64,000 nucleotides of DNA from Knufia peltigerae. Taxonomy: Eukaryota; Ascomycota; Eurotiomycetes; Chaetothyriales; Trichomeriaceae. The stretch is from positions 248,001 to 312,000 of the forward strand of contig JAPDRN010000006.1 of NCBI GenBank assembly GCA_030247855.1. The letters run 5' to 3'. Below are positions 22,312 to 32,200 of this stretch, in pieces (the first letter of the stretch is position 1; each line of letters opens with the position of its first letter). Made by a program: the position numbers and the translations under genes. The notes beneath the pieces were generated by a model. The model worked only from the letters and a program-made list of their open reading frames with translations, ran no database searches and was not told the DNA's origin.

Positions 22312-24955
22312 TCACTCTTCATCCATCCCCATCAGTCTCCGTTCGGCATAGTCACGAATCTTATCCTCCAAGACCGTCCTATTCCAACGACCAGCCACCT
22401 TCGCAGCAGCCTCCAACATCTTCCCACTCCTGTCTTTCAACAATCCGACAATTTCGAGAGCCTTCATCCCTCTGTCCTCTCCCTCGCGACACTCGACGGC
22501 CAACAACTGTAGGAGAATTTTGTCCACGTCAATCTCCCTCTTCATCACCTCGGTCTTTTGAGCGTGTCCAGCCCTCTCACCGAGACTCTGAACCAAATCG
22601 TCCACCAGGTCCAGCATGACCGAAGTTCTGACAAACGATTCTTCCAGGCGCACTGCCGCCGCAGCGTTCGTCTCCTCTTCTTCGTCCTCCTCCCCCTCAT
22701 CATTCCTGTTCTTCTCCACGGCCCTCGATACGGGAACGTGGAACTCAAACTCCGTAAGCAGCGGCCGAGGGAAGTAAGGACTCTTGTCGCCTCCCTTGAG
22801 GATGATGCAGTGAAACTTCTCCCCCGCCACAGCGACAGGCCAGTAAGTTTCCTCTCTCTTCCCGTCCTTCAGACGGTCCAGCAACCGCGTGTCCAAAAGG
22901 GGCACCCACTTGGCTTGTCCCGGGTTGCGCCAGTGAAGCAAGGTCAACAAGACCCCGTTACTGTCGTAGATGCACGGATCTCCCAAATCGCTCCAGAAGA
23001 CCGTCTTCAAACTCACGTCCTCCTCTTCCGAGTCCGGCGGAAGTGTGCCCAGGGCCAAGACATCCTCGTTCTGACAACTCTCGTCTCGTCGCACGTCATC
23101 GATACTGTACATCAACTGGGTACATCCGTCCGCGCCCACAGATCCGTTGCCCACCGTCATGACATAGTCTCCCCATGCCGAACAGGTGACTGCGGGAGCA
23201 CTCTTCATGCGCCACATGCGGACCGGAGTGCCGAACAACGTCCACACACGCACGTAGTTCTTGTTCGTCACGGCCACAATGTACCGATTGCTCAAAGCTA
23301 TGCACGTGGCCTCCTCGCCGTCGGGCAGGCTGACGCGTGAATCAGAACGTGCCGTCCAAGTCTCGTGAGGTCGGTAGAATATCACAGCAGGTTGACCATC
23401 CTTCGGAGGAGACGCGAATAGTGTGCCGTTCTCGTTCAGGCACGCCTTGTCGTACAAAAAGGGGTCGGTGAAGTGGAAATCGCGATACATTTCGCGATCA
23501 TAAAACTCAACAGTCACCGTGTTGTGCGTGTCTTGGTCGACAGTCCACACAAATCCGATGAGATTGAGACAAAGGTATTTTCGGTTACCACGCCAAGGGG
23601 TTGCCCCCGGCTGGAACGCCTCGTGGACCTGGGGTTGCCAGAGATCCTGCTTGTTGCGCTTCGCTGAATGTCCGTTGACACCTCCAAGATGGCCGTTGGT
23701 TCGCTTGCCGTTCTCGTTAATGTAGCCAGCACCATCGTCATCCTCGATCCAGTCATATTCGTCCTCGGGACCGAGCATCTCGTCCAGACTATCTGGTGTT
23801 CCTGCGCGCTTGCCCTGGCCACTGACCAAGGGTTTTCGACCATTCACAGCTGCAGTCTTCTCATGCAAAGGATCATGAAAGAACGGAGCTCTTACCCTGG
23901 GTCCTTTGAGGAGGCGGACGTGTGCTTCATCTTTCAAGAACTCGGGAATGATATAGAGTTCTCCCTGAGATGTCGTCCAATTGAAAATATTCTCTCCCGT
24001 GCTCTGCCAGGCAAGGTTGATGATCTTCTCGTAGTTAAATTTCTTGAGAACAGTTTGCGTCTTGGTCTCCCAAATGACCAGCTGATCATCTGCGCTAGAA
24101 CTTGCAAGTAGCGCACCATTCGGTGACCAGGCCAGTGAGGTGATGTCTCCGTTATGAGCCCCTGCGAACGCTCGCTGATGAGCTCCATCCTCCACCGAGA
24201 TGACTTGGATATCTCGTGTCTGAGTGGCGCAAGCAAATGCTCTTCCATCAGGATGCCACACACACTTTGACGACGTGGATTCTGCAGTCTCCAAGCGATT
24301 GATGATTCCGTCCATCGTTCTTAGCAGAGCAGGCTCAGGACCACCCATTGTGTATATGTAGATGACGCCATTTGTACAGGACGCAGCCAGGTATTTCCCA
24401 GTAGGGTCGTATGAGAGGTGCTTGATCGGCTTCGGGTGCTCACGGAGAGTCGTTATTTGCTCGATATCATGTCGATTGACAATTTTAACCTCAAGTTCGC
24501 TATGGTTGTCAGTTGACCTTGCAACGGGGATAGAAGGCTTGGGATTTGACCAACTCGCTTGAAACTGCAATCCAATTCTCGTCGGGAGAAAGTGCTATAT
24601 CTCGCACAGGTAGTGTTGTTCTGACGAGTATCTGCTTGAGATCTCCCGATGGTACAGCATACTCGCATACAGTACCATCCTCACAACCCAATATCACGTA
24701 GTCATTCTGGCTTGTGTCAGCCACTCGATCCCTTATACCTTTTCAATCGGATAGAATTACCCCTGATGCCACAGCGTATGTTTCATCGTGCGTTTCCGGG
24801 AGCAGATCTGGCTCCCCATTGTCACCGGTTCTGAATGAGCGTGCAAAGTTTCCCACGCCGGCAACGATCAGCCGTTGACCGTCAGGAGAATACTGCAGAT
24901 ACGTCGGGCCGGGAGGTTGAGCAGGACGAGGGTGTTGAGGAGGTCTTTCCGGCAT
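22312..24955 (-). CDS. Ctf4/SepB/WDHD1 replisome adaptor
   Basis: Three exons (24955-24761, 24706-24555, 24499-22312) give 844 residues. Links the CMG helicase to DNA polymerase alpha-primase at forks and supports sister-chromatid cohesion. The N-terminal half is a WD40 propeller (repeats around TYLQYSPDGQRLIVAG, LSPDENWIAVSS, LSYDPTGKYLAASC, LAWSPNGALLASSSADDQLV). An acidic linker follows (EDEYDWIEDDDGAGY), then the SepB/Ctf4 second propeller (TVTVEFYDREMYRDFHFTD, ACLNENGTLFASP), and a C-terminal helical part. The second intron uses a weak donor (GA|GTTGGT); this splice restores SSDELEVKIVN, the conserved family sequence. No C-terminal HMG box is seen, unlike animal WDHD1. Confidence 0.93.
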
Positions 24956-25905
24956 ATTGACTCAACTCGCTTGGACTGGCAGAGGCATACAATCATCCAT
25001 GTACGAAATACGTTGTAGGCTCGTTGACATTGAGGGTGTATTTCTTAGTTTGACCGCAGGGTAGCGGATAAATTGAACAGAACGCGTCAATCGAGGCACG
25101 TCGCGTCGCGTTGCGGAGAAACTTCACGACCCCCGCACGAGGCCGAAGCACGAGGGACGACGAGGCTGCTGAAGAACAATTGTAGGTTCAAGTTCTCATG
25201 TGAACGTCTATAACTTCATGCAGAAGAGGGCTCACGGATTTCTCAGACGAGCCGCTGGAGGTAGACACAAGACAATCAAAGACTCGACTGGGCAAACTGA
25301 TGTTAAGACAGACTGGGAACTGAAGTCTAACTACTATTAACGACAAATTCGTGGATATCGTCTCATGGCGTACCAATGGTCCTCTTATGAAGACAATGCC
25401 GTACTGCTCGTCCTGGCCAGCGGATTAGGGTATCATGGCTAGCGTCCTTTTCCAACGCTTCTTGCCCTGCGACTCGTTCGAATACGCGTGCACGCATCTT
25501 GCAGTGCATGTTGGTTGTTGAAACATCTGTGAAGTTATTGTATGTAGGAAGTAGATTGTAGGTGCTGAAATCAATGTCTCGCTGTTGACTATTATACAAG
25601 AATTGCGAAGGAAGGGTGACAGCTCAGCAACTATTTCGTAGATGGTGACAGCACAATTGAACACCTGGTCATTTTGAGGCGGATAGTGTAACACGGAGAG
25701 TACTGTTGAAAAATAATCGGTGATTGAAGCTCGGGATTGCTGTCTAGTTGCTTCCAACTGCTCAACGACCCGGCGCAAGGGTTTTGGCCAGCAAACCTCG
25801 AACGGATGGTTGTGCTCGATGCTTTACTTGGGATCAAGCAAGGTAGCGAGGAGGTGTCTCGCATGCTGCAGGACTGCGATTCGTTTTTCGATGAACAACG
25901 GACCT
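24956..25905. other. Intergenic region with a possible coding remnant
   Basis: 950 bp between the Ctf4 promoter and the hydrolase stop codon. On the minus strand (~25590-25905) a protein-like frame reads FIEKRIAVLQHARHLLATLL, meets a TAA, then resumes as RRVVEQLEATRQQSRAS and continues to ~25600. An intron starting GTAAAG and ending GAGCAG could bridge the stop. No family was recognised and no start codon was found. Confidence 0.35.
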
Positions 25906-27096
25906 TCAAGTCTCAGGCGGAGTCGAGACTTTTTCCTGTGGTCGAGGCGGATATAAACACTGCCGAACATGTTGAATGACATCTTGAACGTAGTCATGCC
26001 CTTGAGTGAGCAAACGGTCCATGTGCATAAAGTGATGAGGTACTCCTTTGAATCTCCTCATGACGACTTTGTTCCCGGCTTCTTCTACCTTCTTCCCATA
26101 TGCTTCAGCCTCGTCCCGCAAAGGATCAACTTCAGCGGTCGCAATATAGGTAAAAGGTGCCAAATTTTTGAAGTCTGGCGCATTCATTGCATCGGCAAAC
26201 CATGATATGTCTCGCTTCTGCTCTTTGGGCCTCGTCGAGTTCTGGCTGGACAAAGACATCCATTTGAAAGTGTCGAACCATTTCAACTTCTCCCAATTCA
26301 ACAGTGGCGCATTTTCAGCGTCTCGCATACTAGGCCAGGGACTCATGCCCGGAGTCGCATATTTCTTCACGTCGCTAATGGTTGGAGTTCCAGCAACGAC
26401 ACCCTTCAACTTATCTCCAAAGGCGTTGTCCCTGAGTAAGTGATTGAGGATTAAAGCAATCGTGGCTCCGGATGATTCTCCTCCGAGAGTGAATCGATCT
26501 GGATCGATCGAAAATGTGTTGTGGTTGAAAAGAATATGCAACACGGCTGAGAGGCTGTCCATGATACCGATCGGAAATGGGTATTCGGGGATCAACCGAT
26601 ACTCGACGTCAATTACACAACACGGAACACAGGCGCAGATGTGATGGCATAGATGTGCGTCGGTCTCCAGGTCACCCGCAGCCCATCCTACTTTTGTTAG
26701 CATCGTGCTGTGCCTTCCAATATGGCCTCTCTTACCTCCGCCGTGAAAGTTGAAGTGTACGGGCCACACCTTGCGATTGCCCTGCTCTTCACCTGGTGGT
26801 ACATAAACACGTATGTTGATTTCGTCAGGGTATTTGTCCCATCCTGGCACCTGCGTCTCCCCAATTCCGCCTACACCTGTTGCAGGCGCACTTGCATAAG
26901 AATAGAGGGACGAATAATTCTGCCGTACAGTGTTGAGATCGGTTGACCAGGCAGGGCCGTTGGCAATGTATGAATCGTAGAACTTGACAAACGCTGGATC
27001 GAGCTGCTCAATGATGGATGGGTGGATGGGTTTGTGTTGGGGAGGAGCAGGCGCATCGTAGGCTACATCGTGCATGCGAAGGTCCTGGGAGGTCAT
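25906..27096 (-). CDS. Alpha/beta hydrolase (HSL/arylacetamide deacetylase type)
   Basis: Two exons (27096-26736, 26687-25906) give 380 residues. The oxyanion motif reads HFNFHGGG, completed by the splice to HGGGWAAGDLETDAHL. The nucleophile elbow is GESSGA, the acid lies in AEVDPLRDEAEAY, and the His in VPHHFMHMD. These are the marks of the alpha/beta hydrolase-3 family of esterases. The 48-bp intron has a GTAAGA donor, an exact GCTAAC branch point and a GTAG acceptor. It is a multiple of three without a stop, so an unspliced reading inserts 16 residues between HGG and WAAGD. The ATG at 27096 is the first in frame. Soluble, no signal peptide; substrate unknown. Confidence 0.88.
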   Translation of the reverse strand: MTSQDLRMHDVAYDAPAPPQHKPIHPSIIEQLDPAFVKFYDSYIANGPAWSTDLNTVRQNYSSLYSYASAPATGVGGIGETQVPGWDKYPDEINIRVYVPPGEEQGNRKVWPVHFNFHGGGKRGHIGRHSTMLTKVGWAAGDLETDAHLCHHICACVPCCVIDVEYRLIPEYPFPIGIMDSLSAVLHILFNHNTFSIDPDRFTLGGESSGATIALILNHLLRDNAFGDKLKGVVAGTPTISDVKKYATPGMSPWPSMRDAENAPLLNWEKLKWFDTFKWMSLSSQNSTRPKEQKRDISWFADAMNAPDFKNLAPFTYIATAEVDPLRDEAEAYGKKVEEAGNKVVMRRFKGVPHHFMHMDRLLTQGHDYVQDVIQHVRQCLYPPRPQEKVSTPPET

Positions 27097-28100
27097 TTCG
27101 ATGGAGATGTTCGCATGACCAGGCGATCCGCCGCAGGGAGTCCAAGGGCGCAAAGACCAAGATTCACAACAAGATCAGGGAGGCAACAGACGAAGAGTCT
27201 TCATGATGAAGGCGAGAAAAGCAGAGACCTGCAGATGGAATGTAAAGAAAAAGTCCAGACTTTGGTCAGGCCGTTGCAGCCGGAAGAGGGACACATCGAG
27301 GGCTCCCTAGTAAGATGGCAGATTGTACGGCTACAACACTTGATTGGACGACGATGAGCCCCGCGATGCTGATGATTGGGCCCAAAGTCCGATGACATGG
27401 ATGGGAGATGATGATGGGGGTGTTGATGGATACTGGAACATCGACATTGCATGGATCAGGTCGCTTGCTGCCTCTGCGTATTTCCTCTTCGCTTATGCAC
27501 TGTATTCCGCTTTCAAGAACTGCTCAACCCTGCTATGGAGCCACAAACATCCTTTTTCCTGCCCATCGGCTTGGCTCTCTCAGTCTCGCAGTCTTGACCA
27601 TGGCACGCCTGATGAAAGTGGTTCCTGGAGTGTATCCATCCTCCTTCGGAAGATTACCCCAAGTTTGCAGATCTGAGGTTGCGACTCCTTGCCATCCACT
27701 TCGCAAGATCTCTGCAAACGAGTGAGATGCCCACATGACGGTTTGAGTGATGGGTGAGACTGACGTTGACAACCTCGTGTGTGATGCTGACAGGGGCGAG
27801 ACGACTGATCATTGCAGCGGCTTGCGATGGAGGGCTCGGTGAGACCAGCCAAACTGTCAGCGAGCCAACATGCACCATCAGTATCGGTACACTACATCGA
27901 TCCGGTCCAGCCTCACGAGAGCGAAGATACCTGCTCATTGTTCGCACGAAGTCAATTCCGAATCAATCATGCTGACAGTGTTGGACTTCGTTTGCACTGC
28001 GTTGGCAGTTGCTAATCGTAAAGTCTCTTTCGAATCTGACCCAGTGACTTCACCGTCCAAATGGTGGCCTTTCATCCCTTATGGCAGTACATCCACCTTC
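27097..28100. other. Intergenic region, no gene seen
   Basis: About 1 kb holding the hydrolase promoter and the 3' side of the 28101-28772 gene. Several overlapping short frames on both strands, none with a family signature. Confidence 0.45.
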
Positions 28101-28772
28101 TCAAGTTCGTCGTCTCCTGCTTTCGGGACCAATCGACCTCTCTCCAAAGCGAGCCCAGTCACGACATTCCGCCTTCTGTCTGTCCTTCCACCAGCCATCG
28201 TTGCAAGCATAACCACAAATCTCCTCAGAAACCGGCATTTGGCGCCTGAGCGCTTCGCAGTAACCATCTTCCATGAACCACCAGCCTTCGATCGGTTCAT
28301 TCTCCCAATCCACCGTCGCGAGAGGCGAGGAGCCATTCAGCAGCAACGCTTTACAAGTCTGAACAACCTGCTCGATTTCATCCGCAGAATAGTATTCGGT
28401 CCTTGTCTTTCTTGCTAACTTTCGCGATATGTTGACAAATGATACACCTTCCTCTACCAGCTTCATGACAAGCTGGCAGGTACTGCCCTTGACTAGCAAT
28501 ATCTGCCGAGTCGGAACTTTGAGATAAGAAGGGTATGCCTGGACCTTGCTATCAATCAATTTATGCTCCTGAGCCTCATCTTTGAGATTGTTCTCTGCCA
28601 TTCCGATCGGCAACTGGAGGCTGTCTTCACCCTGTTGCTCGATAACACGTGCCGAGTATTGATCGTTATTGAGCCCATTTGACCGCGGTGTGCACGGTGT
28701 CTGTGTCTCTTTTTCAGCCAGATTTTGCGTGCGTTTCAACAACCGCAGTCGCCTTCCGCGAGACCAGTCCAT
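28101..28772 (-). CDS. Hypothetical protein
   Basis: Single open frame of 223 residues from the first ATG (MDWSRGRRLRLLKRTQ). The N-terminal half is polar and probably disordered. The second half (LVMKLVEEGVSFVNISRKLA, SADEIEQVVQTCKALLLNG, EGWWFMEDGYCEALRRQMP) looks like a folded helical domain with several Trp and Cys residues and ends in a basic tail (ESRRRRT). I do not recognise the family. The frame stays open a little upstream of the ATG, so a missed 5' exon is possible. Confidence 0.45.
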   Translation of the reverse strand: MDWSRGRRLRLLKRTQNLAEKETQTPCTPRSNGLNNDQYSARVIEQQGEDSLQLPIGMAENNLKDEAQEHKLIDSKVQAYPSYLKVPTRQILLVKGSTCQLVMKLVEEGVSFVNISRKLARKTRTEYYSADEIEQVVQTCKALLLNGSSPLATVDWENEPIEGWWFMEDGYCEALRRQMPVSEEICGYACNDGWWKDRQKAECRDWARFGERSIGPESRRRRT

Positions 28773-30323
28773 ATCCGGCAGCCAGTCGGGATTCACATTT
28801 GACGGACAAGAGGATGAACAACGAATTGAATATGTCTAGGGATGGAGGTGTCGATGTTGAGCTTTGATGTCAATGCTGAAGTGGGCAGCAGTCTCACAGA
28901 TCACCTTGTCTCTTTGAGGCAACGATGTTCACTTTATCATGGTGTGGTGAATGTTGAGGTAAGGATGAAGAGACAAAAATCCCCAGAGGTACGCGGACGA
29001 GACATGACCTGGAACAAGACATTGACCAAAGAGGTTTCACTGTCAGGATAGCAGATAACTACGCAAGTATATGGCCTCGAAACGGAAACAATGTGATTGT
29101 ACAAAAAGGGGTTCATGCATGAACCATACAAGATGGCTCAGTCCATCTATAACGCAACCGATTCGCAATTACTTTTTGAAATCAATCGAATTGCCTTTGC
29201 AGGTCAGAGGTTTTGATCTATTCAACGCCGCACCATGAAAATATGGATGCTGAAGAATATGATCCTCGAGAATGCTTGATAGAGCCTCAAAGGTACACTT
29301 TGGACTTTCTCTCCGATTTTTATACCCTCCCAAACGACAACCACGTAGGTGGTTAGGCCGACATCATCACAGAGGTCCCCCCCTTTTCGAATTGATGTAC
29401 CTACAGATGTACCTTGCCAATGGAACGGTACTTGGGTTCACGATCACCCACGACGTGCTCCCCAGGTCCCCGGACTTCCGGGTCTTCTTCGCCCCACGTG
29501 TGAATACGGTAGATCGACACGCTGCCTCGTTCTAAACATGCATACTTGTCCCTTTTCCCCCAAAAGTACTAGGTGGATCGAGAAAAAAAACCCGCCCGTA
29601 CCTCGGTGGTCCGACCCTCGAGGAGAGAAGGAAGAAACAGGTATTGCCGTGGAGTACTGCATAAATTCCCACGCAAAGCGCGTCCCTCTCTCTACTCCGT
29701 AAGCCGCTTGGTACTGTAAAAGATGTTTCTTTCAAAAAGGGGGGTGGGCGATGGGCACGGAGTCGCGAGGACCCCCCAAAAAACGGCCGGGGAGCATTGC
29801 GGAAGACATGCCAGTATTCTAGAAGTATTCGCATTGTTGGCATTCCAAAGTGCCTCTTTGAAAATGAAATGCCTTCTTTGGAACACACACATGGCTATTC
29901 AAACATGATACATCATTAGTCACTATGTAATTGATCCGTTGAAAACGGAAATAGGTCGACAAAGTACAGAGTACAAAGAGTACAAAAAAAATTAGCTGCC
30001 AACCAGCCAGTATCCCCCCTAATGTGACGACACCATCGAAAAAAAGTCTAGATTCCCTCAAAGCTCCTAGACTCCCAGGTCGGACCACTCGAGATGACAT
30101 TCGACCCAACGTCAACATGAGTGGAATAGCGAGTGAATGCTAAAAAGATCGTCGCGCCTGTCGACGCAAACACCCGGCCATCCCCAACGCCATGCCAAAC
30201 TTCAATGTTTCCCGCGTTGTATGACAGTCCTCCTCCAAGGCCGGTCCATTCTATCGTCTTCGTTTTCTTTAGCCCCCACAGGGTTCGCATGAAGACGCAA
30301 CTTGGACGCCACAATGGTGCTGT
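28773..30323. other. 1.55-kb gene-poor region
   Basis: No credible gene on either strand. Contains homopolymer-rich stretches (A and G/C runs near 29580-29600, 29735-29785 and 29984-29992) and one TACGGAGTA copy at 29693-29701. It may hold the promoter of the 28101 gene and 3' sequence of the PI synthase gene. Confidence 0.5.
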
Positions 30324-31445
30324 TCATGCCCTTTTCTTTTTTGCAATTCCGGCTTTTCTTCTGGCTGCAATGTCACCCTCGCCCAGCCACTTGCTTGCCT
30401 TGACCAGCTGAATTACGTTAATGATTTGCTTGCCAGCCATGACTGGAAAGCTGATCCCTGCCAGGATCCACGGCACCATACTATCCATCTTGTTGGCACG
30501 CGCCATTTCCAGTGCAGCTGCACTCCAGGGATTGGCAAACAATGTACTCGGCTTGGGGTGTGCAGGTGAGCCGGGTTGGGTCGAAGCCATCCCTGTGCCA
30601 TTCTCGCTCGTGACTAGGAGGCTCGGTGACAGGTAAGGTGATGAGAAGGACAGGAGGTAAAGGGCAATGAAAAAGAGCTCATTCAGCGCGCAGAAAGCGA
30701 ACAGTACAGCCTGGTAAATCACCACGTCAGCTGAGTTTGACCCCAAAGAGTTTGACCCCAAAGAGTTTGACCCCAAAGAGTTTGACCTCAAAGAGTTTGA
30801 CCTCGGAAGTCAAGGGTGTACATACTCGGTTTGTGTAATACAAATGCAGAATCCAGCTGCGGCTGCTGTCCACCTTCTTATGACTTTGACCACTCCCTGC
30901 CATTGTCAAGGTCGCATACATGTGGATGTAATGGCTCGCCAGATCCAAACTGATCAGACCTTGGAAAATGATCGCCCATCTTGGGAAGGCCGACGCTAGG
31001 AAGACAAGGAGACAGCTCGTGGTGCAGCGGTCCGTCACCATGTCGAGAACGGCGCCAAAAGTGGTTCCTTGGTTGTACCTTCTCGCCGCCATGCCATCTG
31101 CGGCATCCAGGATGCAAGAAAAGCTGTATAGGCCCGAGCATGTACGTGGGTGAAGAGGCATGTAGTATAATGAAGCAATGGCCAGGACAATGCGAGCGTA
31201 GCCTGGATAGGTTTTACAATCGTCAGCGCATCGACGTACGAAAAGCCGTCAGGAACCACCGCCCGGCTCCGGGCAGCTCAAGGGAAAAGAAGCATACCGA
31301 TTAGGTTTGGAATGAACAAAAAGATGTTCTCCTCCTCGTAGATGTCTGACTCGAGCTTTTCGAGCGACTCACTCACTTTGGCTTCTCCATTGGGGAGAGC
31401 GTGACCATTTGGACTGGACTTCCTCTTCTCAGCTTTCTTCGCCAT
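30324..31445 (-). CDS. pis1: CDP-diacylglycerol-inositol 3-phosphatidyltransferase (PI synthase)
   Basis: Makes phosphatidylinositol from CDP-diacylglycerol and inositol in the ER membrane. Three exons (31445-31298, 31202-30826, 30710-30324) give 303 residues. The CDP-alcohol phosphatidyltransferase motif DG(x)2AR(x)8G(x)3D(x)3D is complete, from DGMAARRYNQG to GAVLDMVTD, and sits in the second exon. Hydrophobic helices flank it, and LNELFFIALYLL follows in exon 3. The hydrophilic N-terminus (AKKAEKRKSS) and basic C-terminus (AARRKAGIAKKKRA) are cytosolic in type. The second intron (30711-30825) carries a 15-bp minisatellite. Splice sites were set by continuity of IPNLIGYARIVLAI and YYTNRAVLFAFC. 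Confidence 0.95.
30733..30807 (+). repeat. 15-bp minisatellite inside a PI synthase intron
   Basis: Five head-to-tail units of GAGTTTGACCCCAAA. Units 1-3 are exact, unit 4 changes one base (CTC for CCC), and unit 5 has that change and a diverged end (CTCGGA). The array fills most of the 115-bp second intron of the gene. The unit length is a multiple of three and carries no stop in one minus frame. Confidence 0.9.
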
Positions 31446-32200
31446 AGTTCCAGGTTCTTCCGGCCGAGCCGAGTTTCGGGGACTTTCGTATTCCAAGGTA
31501 GTACGCAGTCGTGTAATGTGCGGAGCGGTAGAGAGAGAGGTCTCGTGCGGACTTTCTCGAATCGGTACAGATGTGAGGAGATGGAGCGATCAGGCAGGGA
31601 GGGAAGTTTAACAGCAGGGTCTAGCCAAGTCGCGCAGATAGAACTGATAAGGAGCCAGGTTGATCAACAGGCTCGCGGGTGTTAAATCAGGCGTGCAGGA
31701 TCGTGTTCGGCTTCGACAACTTCATGCGGAGGCGTATTGGGGTCGTCAGACTATAGTAGGTGCGAGGCACAAGTCAAGAAGAACACAAGGCGTCGACGAG
31801 ACTTGCGTCGTTGCATCCGGACGGATCCAGGGCAATTACTGTACACACGATTTAATAAATTGTGCTGCAGGCGGATGCATATTCAGGGTTTCGGCCCACT
31901 TGCCATGCAAAGCCGCACTTGGTTCCACCAAGGAGCTAGAGTGGTTTAATCCTTAGTCATCTCCACTAATTTCCGCCCGGGGTTAGTATGAGTTCGCCTA
32001 CATCTGCCAGATCGCAAATCCAGAAGAAGTTCGTGCTTTAAACCGGACGATTGGATAACAATGAACTTCTCTTCTACTATTGAGCATGGATGATGCTCCT
32101 GGTATTCTACATAGGTAGCCATCGATGTCGACCCCATGTCGTACCATGGGATCAAGAGACTCCGTATTTGAGTATGATCTCGATAACTTGGGTCTGCTGT
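31446..32200. other. Intergenic region, PI synthase promoter side
   Basis: 755 bp between two minus-strand genes. No credible coding frame. AT-rich near 31845-31865. Confidence 0.5.

Noticed and set aside
30727..31161. Frame reading VKLFG repeats at the end of PI synthase exon 2
   Set aside because: The repeat peptide is the intronic minisatellite read through; splicing to the next exon restores the conserved protein.
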